A stretch of DNA of 64,000 bases from Microbacterium sp. (lineage in GTDB: Bacteria > Actinomycetota > Actinomycetes > Actinomycetales > Microbacteriaceae), in assembly GCF_031178445.1 (NCBI RefSeq), contig NZ_JAPSIY010000002.1, positions 186,001-250,000 of the forward strand, in the 5' to 3' direction. Positions 24,953 through 33,621 of the stretch are shown here, piece after piece. A program made the translations under genes and the position numbers. The notes under the pieces are model-generated. The model ran no database searches, had not been told where the DNA came from, and worked only from the letters and a program-made list of their open reading frames with translations. Every line of letters begins with the position of its first letter. Position 1 is the first letter of the stretch.

Positions 24953-26675
24953 GCGGCCCGAGCCGCAGAACGAAGGCGCTTCGGCGGCATCCGATCCGCT
25001 GCGCCCGTCGGACCACATCGACTCCATCGACGACGAGATCAACCAGCCCAGGCTCGGTCTCGTCGGCTGGCTGCGCTGGGGCTGGCGTCAGCTGACCTCC
25101 ATGCGCGTGGCGCTGGTGCTGCTGCTGATCCTCGCGATCGCCGCCATCCCGGGTTCGATCTTCCCGCAGCGCATGGCCGATCCCAACGGCGTGGTCCAGT
25201 ACAGGACCGACAACCCCGACCTGTTCCCGATCCTCGACAGCCTGAGCATGTTCGACGTCTACCTGTCGCCATGGTTCTCGGCCATCTACCTGCTGCTGTT
25301 CGTGTCGCTGATCGGCTGCATCATCCCGCGCATCAAGCACCACCTCAAGGCGCTGCGCGCTCAGCCGCCGCGCACGCCCGCCCGCCTCGCCCGCCTGGAC
25401 GACCACCGGACGGTCGAGCGCGAGGGATCCGAGCAGGATGCGGCCCAGGCGATCGACGTCGCCGAGAAGCAGCTCAAGGCGCTCGGCTACCGAGTCGCCC
25501 GCTACGACTCCGCCGAGAGCCGGGGCAGGGGTCGTGTCTGGTCGGTGTCGGCCGAGCGAGGCTACTGGCGTGAAACCGGCAACCTGCTGTTCCACATCGC
25601 CCTGGTCGGCGTGCTCGTGACCGTGGGCGTGGGCGGAGGCTTCGCCTACACCGGGCAGAAGGTCGTGATCGAGGGCAAGTCGTTCGTCAACACACTGCTC
25701 GATTACAACTCGATCAACCGCGGGCGCTTCGTGCCCGACGACGCGTTGCAGCCGTACGCGCTCACGCTCGACTCGTTCGACATCACTTACGAGGAGTTCG
25801 GCAAGCCCGGCGCGGGCCAGGCCGGCAACTTCAAGGCGAACCTCGACGTGCGCGAGACGGACGGCTCGACGCGCAAGGGCTCGGTCGAGGTGAACCACCC
25901 GCTCAGCGTCGGCGGCGACAAGGTCTACCTGCTCGGCAACGGCTACGCGCCCACCATCACCGTGCGCAACGCCGAGGGCACGGTGCTGCTCAGTCAGCCC
26001 GTCGAGTTCCTGCCACAGGACAGCAGCATGAGCTCGCTCGGCGTCGTGAAGATCCCCGACGGCATGCCCGAGCAGCTGGGCCTGATCGGCTTCTTCTACC
26101 CGACGGCGGTCAAGCTCGACACCGGTGCCTTCGCCTCCGCGCACGGCGCCGTCAACATCCCGCTGCTGACGCTCGACGTCTACCAGGGCGACCTGGGCAT
26201 CGATGACGGCACGCCGCGCTCGGTGTACGTGCTCGACACCGAGGACATGACCAAGCTCGCGGGCCGTGGAACCGACGTCGAATCGATCCAGCTGCAGCCG
26301 GGCGAGACGGCAGACCTGCCGAACGGCCTGGGTACGGTGACGTTCGAAGACGAGTCGCCCGCGGGCGCCACCGATTTCACCGAGTCGGTCAAGCGCTACG
26401 TATCGCTGCAGATCCACCACGACGAGTCCGCGCCGTGGGTGCTCGCCTTCGCGCTTCTCGCGCTGGCGGGCCTCGGCCTCGCGCTGTTCGTGCCCCGTCG
26501 TCGCATGTGGGTCAAGGCGACGGCATCCGACGACGGCATCCGGCTTGAGTACGCCGGACTCGCCCGAGGCGAGGACCCGACCCTCGCCGCCGCTGTGGAC
26601 GATCTCGTCCGCGGCCACGAAAGACTGCTCGACGACGCCGCGCCGCGTCGCGAGAACCCCGTGAAGGGAGCCTGA
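24933..26675 (+). CDS. resB: System II cytochrome c synthetase subunit ResB
   Basis: A 580-residue ResB/CcsB1. Four membrane helices are visible: ~55-75, ~105-125 (AIYLLLFVSLIGCIIPR), ~200-220 (LLFHIALVGVLVTVGV) and ~525-545, with a large external domain between the third and fourth. It forms the heme-handling synthetase with CcsA/CcsB encoded next. The start is GTG 24933, overlapping ccdA by 20 nt. The length is as expected in actinobacteria. Confidence 0.93.
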   Translation: MSSSRSERPEPQNEGASAASDPLRPSDHIDSIDDEINQPRLGLVGWLRWGWRQLTSMRVALVLLLILAIAAIPGSIFPQRMADPNGVVQYRTDNPDLFPILDSLSMFDVYLSPWFSAIYLLLFVSLIGCIIPRIKHHLKALRAQPPRTPARLARLDDHRTVEREGSEQDAAQAIDVAEKQLKALGYRVARYDSAESRGRGRVWSVSAERGYWRETGNLLFHIALVGVLVTVGVGGGFAYTGQKVVIEGKSFVNTLLDYNSINRGRFVPDDALQPYALTLDSFDITYEEFGKPGAGQAGNFKANLDVRETDGSTRKGSVEVNHPLSVGGDKVYLLGNGYAPTITVRNAEGTVLLSQPVEFLPQDSSMSSLGVVKIPDGMPEQLGLIGFFYPTAVKLDTGAFASAHGAVNIPLLTLDVYQGDLGIDDGTPRSVYVLDTEDMTKLAGRGTDVESIQLQPGETADLPNGLGTVTFEDESPAGATDFTESVKRYVSLQIHHDESAPWVLAFALLALAGLGLALFVPRRRMWVKATASDDGIRLEYAGLARGEDPTLAAAVDDLVRGHERLLDDAAPRRENPVKGA

Positions 26676-26676
26676 C

Positions 26677-27654
26677 ATGACCTCGCTCGATGACCTGTCG
26701 ATCCTGCTGCTGTGGACCGCCATCGCGATCTACGCCGGCGCGTTCATCGCGTACGCCTTCGACCTCGCGCGCCGCTCTTCGGCAGTGGAGGAGGTGACCG
26801 CCGGGGCCAAGGTGCTCGTGGCTGCCGGCTCGGCGGGAGCGGATGCGGATGCGACACCGGTCCCGGCATCCGAGACGCCTGCGAAGCCGCGCTTCGTGCT
26901 CGCCCGCATCGGCACAGCGCTGACCGTGCTGGGCTGGCTCTTCCACCTGGGCGCCACGCTGACGCGCGGCTTCGCCGCCGGGCGAGTGCCGTGGGCGAAC
27001 CTGTACGAGTTCGCCATGATCGGCACGCTGCTGATCGTGCTGGTCTACCTGGTGGTGCTGACCCGGATCGATCTGCGCTACCTCGGTACGTTCATCACCG
27101 GCCTCGTCGTCGTGCTGCTCGGCGCCGCCGCCGCCAACTTCTACGTGATCGTCACGCCGCTGGTCGACCCGCTGAAGTCGGTGTGGCTGATCATCCACGT
27201 GTTCGTCGCCTCGCTGTCGACGGCGCTGCTGGCCCTGGCCTTCGCGCTGTCGGTGATGCAGCTGCTGCAGACGCGGCGGGAGCGCCGGGTCGCCGAGGGG
27301 GCCGCCAAGCCGGGCCCGCGGTTCCTTGCGACACTGCCTGACGCCTCCCGACTGGAGAACCTCGCGTACCGCTTCGCCGTGGTCGGCTTCATCTTCTGGA
27401 CCTTCACGCTGATCGCCGGTGCGATCTGGGCGCAGGATGCCTGGGGCCGCTACTGGGGCTTCGACGTGAAGGAGACCTGGACGTTCATCATCTGGGTGCT
27501 CTACGCCGGCTACATCCACGCCCGCGCGACCCGCGGCTGGCGGGGCACGCCGTCGGCGTGGCTGTCGATCACCGGTTTCGCGGCCGTGATCTTCAACTTC
27601 GCGATCGTGAACGTGTTCTTCAAGGGTCTGCACGCGTATTCCGGGCTGAGCTGA
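26677..27654 (+). CDS. ccsB: System II cytochrome c synthetase heme protein CcsB/CcsA
   Basis: A 325-residue membrane protein with the WWD heme-presenting motif WGRYWGFDVKETW near residue 270 and conserved histidines in WLIIHVFVASLS and the first helices. It binds heme and attaches it to CxxCH cysteines of apocytochromes. It begins 1 nt after the resB stop and ends the operon. The stretch at ~45-70 is a low-complexity Ala/Asp linker. Confidence 0.93.
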   Translation: MTSLDDLSILLLWTAIAIYAGAFIAYAFDLARRSSAVEEVTAGAKVLVAAGSAGADADATPVPASETPAKPRFVLARIGTALTVLGWLFHLGATLTRGFAAGRVPWANLYEFAMIGTLLIVLVYLVVLTRIDLRYLGTFITGLVVVLLGAAAANFYVIVTPLVDPLKSVWLIIHVFVASLSTALLALAFALSVMQLLQTRRERRVAEGAAKPGPRFLATLPDASRLENLAYRFAVVGFIFWTFTLIAGAIWAQDAWGRYWGFDVKETWTFIIWVLYAGYIHARATRGWRGTPSAWLSITGFAAVIFNFAIVNVFFKGLHAYSGLS

Positions 27655-27706
27655 GCGCGGGTCTCGCTCGCCGGCGCGTGTGGCCCGCGCACGCCACGGC
27701 ATGCAT

Positions 27707-27783
27707 CGAGAACAGGAGATTCGCGTGAAACAGGTCCGCTGTGCGGCCGTTGTCCTGTTCTCGCCGAATCTCCTGTTCACGCG
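27707..27783. repeat. Inverted-repeat element with four GAACAGG-type half-sites
   Basis: Arms 27707-27734 and 27754-27783 form a long imperfect hairpin; the 14-mer GAACAGGAGATTCG is perfect in both. Each arm contains the motif G(A/T)GAA(A)CAGG twice, about 17 bp apart, giving two copies in each orientation. It lies between convergent genes (ccsB and the 2H gene) and may end transcription, but the internal repetition goes beyond a simple terminator. Confidence 0.7.
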
Positions 27784-27818
27784 CGCCGCGGGCCGGACGC
27801 GCAACGGCGTTCAGCTGA

Positions 27819-28421
27819 TCAGAGGGATGCCGCAGCGCCGAGCGGGAACACCTCGCGGTGCTCGGTGCCGTCGTGATATGTGACGAACTCCGCCTCGGCC
27901 ACTGTCTCGGCGGGCGGGGCGGGGTACTCCCGGCTCACCTCGCGGGCGAGCTCCTCCCACTCTGCGGGCGCGAGCCGCTTGGCGTAGACCGTTGAGAGGT
28001 GGAAGGTCCAGTCGTCGAGCGGCAGCTCGCCGATGCGCCGCAGATCGGTGCGGTCGAGGGCCTCGGTCAGCGTGGCGTAGGCGCCTACGAGCGACGGCGT
28101 GCGCTTCAGTCGGGCGATGACGATCTGCCACGGTGCGGGGAACGAGTCGACAGCCTCGAACACGATGTCGATCGGATGCTGCGCCGCGGCCCACTCGCGC
28201 ACCACCGCGCGCACCTCGTCGACGCGCTGCGGTTCGTAGAGGCCGCGCAGCGTCACGTGCGCGGCTCCCGGATAGCGCGCCGTGTCGCCGAGGCGCCGCC
28301 GTGCGGCATCCTGCACCCGATCGAACTCGTGCATCACCGCGCCCGTCGGACGCAGTACGAGGTACTGCTGCCCTTCGAGGTCTCGCAGCTGCCCTGGGTC
28401 GGTCATGAAGTCGCGCGGCAT
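27819..28421 (-). CDS. 2H phosphoesterase / 2'-5' RNA ligase-like protein
   Basis: A 200-residue protein with the paired catalytic histidine motifs of the 2H superfamily: AHVTLRG near residue 56 and FHLSTVY near 140, spaced as in LigT-type enzymes. Such enzymes open 2',3'-cyclic phosphates on RNA or small nucleotides. The start is ATG 28421, with TACCGT 6 nt upstream; longer upstream frame is not protein-like. No functional partner is adjacent. Confidence 0.82.
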   Translation of the reverse strand: MPRDFMTDPGQLRDLEGQQYLVLRPTGAVMHEFDRVQDAARRRLGDTARYPGAAHVTLRGLYEPQRVDEVRAVVREWAAAQHPIDIVFEAVDSFPAPWQIVIARLKRTPSLVGAYATLTEALDRTDLRRIGELPLDDWTFHLSTVYAKRLAPAEWEELAREVSREYPAPPAETVAEAEFVTYHDGTEHREVFPLGAAASL

Positions 28422-28427
28422 CCGACG

Positions 28428-28433
28428 ACGGTA
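28428..28433 (-). promoter_or_regulatory. -10 element, leaderless geometry (2H gene)
   Basis: On the minus strand TACCGT lies 6 nt before ATG 28421. Confidence 0.45.
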
Positions 28434-28435
28434 CC

Positions 28436-28451
28436 GGATGCCGCGGCATCC
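28436..28451. other. Palindrome in a 223-bp gene-free gap
   Basis: GGATGCCGCGGCATCC is a perfect 16-bp dyad in the gap 28422-28644 between the 2H gene start and the YhgE stop. A second small dyad (GTCCGT-G-ACGGAC, 28458-28470) follows. The rest of the gap holds a short AT-rich patch near 28580 and no gene that I can support. Confidence 0.5.
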
Positions 28452-28644
28452 CGTACCGTCCGTGACGGACACGCACCGCGAACGCCGGCGCAACGGGGTG
28501 ACCAGCTCGCGCTGTGTCTCGCACCGGTCACGCTGGCCTTTCCTGCTCGCGCTGCGTGAATCCGCGCCGCGCGAGCAGATATAAGCAACGCGAACCGAGA
28601 CGTCGTTGAGAAGGGCAGCGCGAGCCGACCCCGCGGACCGGATG

Positions 28645-30690
28645 CTACGCGGCGGCGAGCACCGCCCTCGCACTGGTCGTGCGGCGGGTGGCGACCGCGA
28701 GCGTCGCCGCGCTGAGCGACAGCACCGCCCATACGACGAGCCCTGTGACCGCTGTGCCGCTCGGCTCGATCAGGCCGCTGAGGGCGGGGGAGGTGGGCAT
28801 CGCGGCGCCGAGGCCGGCGAGCCACCCCGGAATCGTCGAGATGAGGCCGGTCGCGACGGCGACGACGCCGATCAGCGCGCTGATCCAGCGCCCGATGCCG
28901 CCGAGTACGGCCACCAGCGCCTGGTTGACGGCGGCGAACGCGATCCCAGCGAGCACGGCGAGTCCGGCGAAGCCCCACCACGTCGACGCGTCATAGCCCG
29001 CGACGATCTGCACGATGAGCGAGACCAGAATGCCCTGCCCGGCGCCCATAGCGGCAGCCGGCCAGAACCCGCGCAGCACCATGCCGATCGACGAACGGCG
29101 CGAGGTCAGGGTGCTGCCCGGCACCGCCCGCAGCGCGATGAACGACGCCAGTGCGCCGAACCACAGCACGACCGCCGAGAGCAGCGGGATGGCGGTCGGC
29201 CCGAACATGCTCGATCCCGCTCCCGCGGCCTTCACCGGGTCGGCGATGACCGACGCCAATGAGGTCGACTGCTCGTCGTCGAATGACGGCAGCGATGTGG
29301 ATGCGGTCTCGAGCCCGTCGGCGAGGTCGCCGGTGCCGCTGGCGAGGGTGTCCAGGCCGGTGGCGAGCTCGCCCGCGCCGTCAGCGAGAGCCGTCGCGCC
29401 GTCGCCGAGCTGGGTCGCCCCGGCGGCGAGTCCTCTGGCGCCGACGGCCGACTGGCCGACGCCGTCCGCGAGTCGGCCCAGCCCCGAGCCGAGCTGCGTC
29501 GCCGCAGAGCCGGCAGTGCGCATCTGGCCGGCGATGGCCTTCGGTGCTGCGGCGCTCAGCTGAGCGAGTCCGTCTGCCGTGCCGGAGGCCGCCTGCGCCG
29601 CCGGCGCCGCGTACTGAGCTGCCGCTGCGGCCGCCTGCGCCGCCTGGGTCGACGGCTCGACCAGTCCGCTCGCGGTCGCCGCCGCCTGATCGAGCTGCGT
29701 GCAGAAGCCGGGAGTGGCGGCGCGGTCGCAGTCAGCTTTGAGGGCGGCCAGCTGCTCTGCGAGCCCGCCGACTCCCTGCTGCACTCCTGCGGTGGCCAGC
29801 TTGGCTCCGTCAGCGGCCTGCTGGACTCCGGCCGTCGCCTGCTCGGCGCCGTTCGCCGCCTCGATCAGCTGACTCGGCACGATCCCGTCGCGCTCGAGGG
29901 CAGCGGCTCCCGCGGTGAGTCCCTGTCCGAGCTGCGATGCGCCGGTGCCGGCCTCGCGCGACTTCGCGGCGATGGTGTCGAGGCCGCCGGCGAGCTGCGA
30001 GGCGCCGTTGGAGAGTTCGCCCGCTCCGTCGGCGAGTCTGCTCGCCCCGTCGGGGATCGCGCCCGCACCGGCGGCGGCGTCCTTGGCGCCGTCCGCCAGT
30101 TGCGACGCGCCGTCGGCGGCGTCGCCGATCTGGTCGCCGATCGTGGCGAAGCCGACGAGTACGTTGCCCACGGTCGCCTCGCTGAGCATGGTGCCCATGG
30201 TCGATGCCGCCACTGACGCGATCTGCTGGGTGATGAGATCGTCCGCGACGCGTCCGTCGGGCGGCGTGGTGACGGTGATCTCGGCCTGCTCGGCGGAGGC
30301 ATCGCCGTCCTGCAGCGCGGTGCCCGACGACGTGGCATCCGCGGAGAACGACTTCGGGATCGTGACGATCGCCTGGTAGGTGCCGTCGGCCAGCCCCTGG
30401 GCGGCGTCGTCCTCGTTCGAGATCACCCAGGTGAGGTTGGAGTCGAACTCGTCGGAGCCGTCGACGAGGCCCGCCGCGAGCTGGCGGCCGAGTGGCGTGT
30501 ACTGATCGTCGATGGTCACCGGCTTGTCGAGGTTGACGACCGCCGCCGTCATCGAGTCCAATCGCTCGGTCGGGTTCTGCAGCGCCGCGACGAGGATGCC
30601 GCCGATCACCGCCGGCAGCAGCAGCACGCCGATGATCGTCAGCCACGTGATGGGCCGGCGCGAGCGGGCGCGTTCGATGGGAAGGGTCAT
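28645..30690 (-). CDS. YhgE/Pip family membrane protein
   Basis: A 681-residue protein: one N-terminal membrane helix (~17-37), a large extracytoplasmic region, and five C-terminal helices (~495-670). The first external part (NPTERLDSMTAAVVNLDKPV) is the YhgE N-terminal domain. From ~185 to ~470 it repeats short units such as ASQLADGA and LADGAGELATGLD, predicting long helices. Family members include phage-infection protein Pip and ABC-2-like exporters. Its ATG overlaps the stop of the MMPL gene, so the two are one operon and probably one envelope system. Confidence 0.88.
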   Translation of the reverse strand: MTLPIERARSRRPITWLTIIGVLLLPAVIGGILVAALQNPTERLDSMTAAVVNLDKPVTIDDQYTPLGRQLAAGLVDGSDEFDSNLTWVISNEDDAAQGLADGTYQAIVTIPKSFSADATSSGTALQDGDASAEQAEITVTTPPDGRVADDLITQQIASVAASTMGTMLSEATVGNVLVGFATIGDQIGDAADGASQLADGAKDAAAGAGAIPDGASRLADGAGELSNGASQLAGGLDTIAAKSREAGTGASQLGQGLTAGAAALERDGIVPSQLIEAANGAEQATAGVQQAADGAKLATAGVQQGVGGLAEQLAALKADCDRAATPGFCTQLDQAAATASGLVEPSTQAAQAAAAAAQYAAPAAQAASGTADGLAQLSAAAPKAIAGQMRTAGSAATQLGSGLGRLADGVGQSAVGARGLAAGATQLGDGATALADGAGELATGLDTLASGTGDLADGLETASTSLPSFDDEQSTSLASVIADPVKAAGAGSSMFGPTAIPLLSAVVLWFGALASFIALRAVPGSTLTSRRSSIGMVLRGFWPAAAMGAGQGILVSLIVQIVAGYDASTWWGFAGLAVLAGIAFAAVNQALVAVLGGIGRWISALIGVVAVATGLISTIPGWLAGLGAAMPTSPALSGLIEPSGTAVTGLVVWAVLSLSAATLAVATRRTTSARAVLAAA

Positions 30691-33509
30691 GCGTTCACCT
30701 CGGAGCTGTCGGAGCTTTCGTTCGAGTGCTGAGAGCCCGCGCTGTCGTCGGCATCCCGTGCTGCGGGCGTCGCCGTCGCGGGGTCCGGACGGGAGGCGGG
30801 GGAGTCGGCGCGGTCGCGCAGGTCGATGACGGATGCCGCACGCCGGCCGGCATCGACCAGGAGCGCGCGAGCGGACGCGGCGTCGACGGCGGTGGCGAGC
30901 ACGGCGGTCTGCTCGCCGGTGTCGCGCAGCCGAGCGGCGAGCTGATCGCGCTCGGCCTGCGTCAGCCGGTCCACGCCGTCCAGCACGACGAGGCTGGAGC
31001 GGCCACGCAGCGCCTCGGCGATCTGCTCACCGTCAGCGGTGTCCCCCAGCAGGGCGATGCCGACGTGGGCGCGCACCCACGCCGCGCGACCGGGAAGCAG
31101 ATGACCTGCGACGCGCAGCATCCCGGCGTCCGGCTTCACCCGGCCGGCGATCATCAGCGCGAGAGTGCGAAGCGTGCGCTGGCGGGCACCGGTGACGATG
31201 AGCGTCCCGCCGGGTGCGAGCCTCAGGTGCGCGCCCGCGATGCCCGCCGCATCCAGGGAGAGATCGTCGGCGGCGACCACGCTGTCATCGCCCGGCCATC
31301 CGGCCAGGGCGCGTTCGCGCTCTACAGCCTCGCCCTCGATGTCCACGTGCGGCAGGACGCGCTCGAGCCAGCGCGGGATGCGCCAGGCGCGGTCGCCGAG
31401 GATGGCCATGACGGCCGGGATCAGCGTCATCCGCACGAGGAACGCGTCAATGGCGATGCCCGCTGCGAGGCCCAGCGCGATCGGCTTGAGCGAGGAGTCT
31501 CCCTCCGGCACGAACGCCACGAAGACCGCGAACATGATCAGCGCCGCGGCGGTCACGACCCTCGCCGTGCCGGAGAAGCCCGTGCGCACCGCGCGGATCG
31601 CAGCCTTTCGGCGCGTCGCCGGGTCGTGCCGGTCGGCGTCGTGCACGTAGTCCTCACGCATGCGCGACACGAGGAAGACCTGGTAGTCCATGGCGAGCCC
31701 GAACAGCACGCCCATCAGCACGATCGGCATGAAGCTGATGATCGGCCCGGTTCTGGCCACGTGCAGCGCGTCGGCGAACCAGCCCCACTCGAACACCGCC
31801 GCCACGACTCCGAAGGCGGCCACGATCGACAGCAGGTACCCGGCGGCGGCGGTGATCGGCACCCAGATCGAGCGGAAGACGACGGCCAGCAGGATCAGCG
31901 ACAGGCCGATCACGAACACGCCGAAGGGCAGGAGCGCGGCACCCAACTGGTCGGAGATGTCGATCGCGACGGCGGTGAAACCGGTGACCTTGAGATCGAT
32001 CCCGTACTCGTCGAGCCACTCGTCGTGGTGCTCTCTCAGTTCGCGCACGAGCTCCGAGGTGGCCGGGTCGTCAGGCGCGGTCTCCGGGATGATCTGCACG
32101 ATGCCGGTGTCGGCGGTCTCATTGGGGGTGGCCAGCGCCACCTCCCGTACGCCTGGCAACTGCTCGACCTCCTCGCCGAGTTCCTGCATGAGGTTCAGTG
32201 GGTCGGTCGAGGTGACGATCGTGCCGGTGAGGATCAGCGGGCCGTTGAACCCGGGGCCGAACTCCTCGGCGGTGAGATCGTAGCTGTGCCGCGCCTCGGA
32301 GTGCTTCGGCAGCACCCCGGCGTTCGGCAGCGCGAGGTTCAGGCTGAGGGCGGGCACTGCGACGATCCCGAGCCCCAGCACGATCGCGATGGTCACGAGC
32401 GCGGGCCGGCGCGTCACACCGGAGACCCAGCGCGCCGCGAAGCCCGGCCGATGCGCGGCATCCGCCTTCTTCCGCGTCTTGCGCGGCCTGCCCGCCACAC
32501 GCCCCTTCATGAAGCCGAGGAAGGCGGAGGTGAGGGTGATCGAGATGGCGACCGCGATGGCGACGGCGACCGACGCGGCGATGCCCATGGTCGTCAGGAA
32601 CGGGATGCCGGCGAACCCCAGCCCGATAAGGGCGATGAGAACCGTGACACCGGCGAAGACCACCGCCGACCCGGCCGTGCCGACGGATCGTGCGGCGGAC
32701 TCCTCGGGATCGACCCCGGCGCGTACCTGGTCCTGATGGCGGGCCATGATGAACAGCGCGTAGTCGATGCCGACCGCCAGGCCCAGCATCAGCGCCAGCA
32801 GAGGGGTCGTCGACGACACCGTGGCGAAAGCCGTGGCGGCGAAGATGCCGGCCATCGAGATGCCGACGCCGAGCACTGCTGTCAGAAGCGGCAGCCCCGC
32901 GACGACGAACGAGCGGAAGGTGACGATCAGCACGAGCAGGGCGATGAGCAGGCCGACCGCCTCGGTGAGCGTGACGGTCGGGATCGACATGGCGAAGAGA
33001 TCGCCGCCGAGCGCTGTCTGCGAGCCGTCGGGCAACGCGCCTTCGAGCTCGTCGACGATGCCCTGCAGTCGGCTCTTGGTCTCATCCGACACGTCGGTGG
33101 ACTGGCCGTCGAACTGCAGGCGCACGATCGCCGCCGCGTGCTCGTCGTTGATCATGCCGTCGATGTTCTCGTCGTACGGCGAGGTGGCCGCGAGCACGTC
33201 GTCGAGACCGCCGAGCTCGTCGACGACGTCCTCGATCTCGTCGCGGTAGGCGGCTTCGGCGATGTCATCGCCCTCCGCGGCCACCACGATGAACTGCGCG
33301 TTCGTGCCGCTCACCTGCGGGAAGGTGCGCTCGAGCTGCTCGAGACCGGCCTGCGACTCGGTGCCGGGGATCGAGAACGTGTTGTCGGTTCCAGAGCCGA
33401 GCACGAGTGCGCCGGCTCCGGCGATGCCGAGGACGATGAGCCAGCTGACGAGCACACGCCACGGGTGTCGGAACGACCAGCGCCCGAGCGACGACAGGAA
33501 AGTGGACAC
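30687..33509 (-). CDS. MMPL/RND transporter with a degenerate ABC-ATPase-like C-terminus
   Basis: A 940-residue protein. Residues 1 to ~725 are an MMPL/RND transporter: a first helix, an external domain, a membrane block with GIDYALFIMARHQ, then a second half with GLAMDYQVFLVSRMRE. Residues ~735-885 read like an ABC ATPase nucleotide domain (LRLAPGGTLIVTG, MIAGRVKPDAGMLRVAGHLL, SSLVVLDGVDRLT). However, the Walker A Lys and glycines are lost (TGARQRTLRT) and the Walker B Glu is replaced. The C-terminal ~55 residues are disordered. The start is GTG 33509 behind GGAGG. It probably moves a lipid or drug; the divergent TetR is its likely repressor. Confidence 0.88.
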   Translation of the reverse strand: MSTFLSSLGRWSFRHPWRVLVSWLIVLGIAGAGALVLGSGTDNTFSIPGTESQAGLEQLERTFPQVSGTNAQFIVVAAEGDDIAEAAYRDEIEDVVDELGGLDDVLAATSPYDENIDGMINDEHAAAIVRLQFDGQSTDVSDETKSRLQGIVDELEGALPDGSQTALGGDLFAMSIPTVTLTEAVGLLIALLVLIVTFRSFVVAGLPLLTAVLGVGISMAGIFAATAFATVSSTTPLLALMLGLAVGIDYALFIMARHQDQVRAGVDPEESAARSVGTAGSAVVFAGVTVLIALIGLGFAGIPFLTTMGIAASVAVAIAVAISITLTSAFLGFMKGRVAGRPRKTRKKADAAHRPGFAARWVSGVTRRPALVTIAIVLGLGIVAVPALSLNLALPNAGVLPKHSEARHSYDLTAEEFGPGFNGPLILTGTIVTSTDPLNLMQELGEEVEQLPGVREVALATPNETADTGIVQIIPETAPDDPATSELVRELREHHDEWLDEYGIDLKVTGFTAVAIDISDQLGAALLPFGVFVIGLSLILLAVVFRSIWVPITAAAGYLLSIVAAFGVVAAVFEWGWFADALHVARTGPIISFMPIVLMGVLFGLAMDYQVFLVSRMREDYVHDADRHDPATRRKAAIRAVRTGFSGTARVVTAAALIMFAVFVAFVPEGDSSLKPIALGLAAGIAIDAFLVRMTLIPAVMAILGDRAWRIPRWLERVLPHVDIEGEAVERERALAGWPGDDSVVAADDLSLDAAGIAGAHLRLAPGGTLIVTGARQRTLRTLALMIAGRVKPDAGMLRVAGHLLPGRAAWVRAHVGIALLGDTADGEQIAEALRGRSSLVVLDGVDRLTQAERDQLAARLRDTGEQTAVLATAVDAASARALLVDAGRRAASVIDLRDRADSPASRPDPATATPAARDADDSAGSQHSNESSDSSEVNA

Positions 33510-33536
33510 ACGACCTCCGAGGCGACGGCTGAGAAT

Positions 33537-33571
33537 GGATACAGAAGTGTATCCGATACATATGTGTATCC
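33537..33571. promoter_or_regulatory. Tandem TetR operators before the MMPL operon
   Basis: Two palindromes with the same design, GATACA-N4-TGTATC, 18 bp apart: 33538-33553 (GATACAGAAGTGTATC) and 33555-33570 (GATACATATGTGTATC). They lie between the MMPL GTG and the divergent tetR ATG, the classical place for autoregulated repressor sites. Confidence 0.75.
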
Positions 33572-33621
33572 TACGGTGAGTCGGCGAAACGAACCTGTGC
33601 GCCGCGTGTGAAGGTGAGGGC

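Noticed and set aside
24936-26723. 595-codon minus-strand frame over resB
   Set aside because: Antisense shadow of a clear ResB protein; composition dominated by Val/Asp/Arg/Gln.
27707-27783. Insertion-sequence ends or an attachment site
   Set aside because: No transposase or integrase nearby, no target duplication visible, and the arms are internally repetitive rather than IS-like.
28645-33509. Prophage tape-measure or type VII secretion cluster
   Set aside because: The repeats in the YhgE protein resemble tape-measure helices, but membrane topology and YhgE/MMPL signatures are clear and no phage or ESX genes are present.
30726-33611. 961-codon open frame antisense to the MMPL gene
   Set aside because: Shadow frame: His/Arg/Gly/Asp-rich low-complexity translation, no domain, fully covered by a strongly supported gene.
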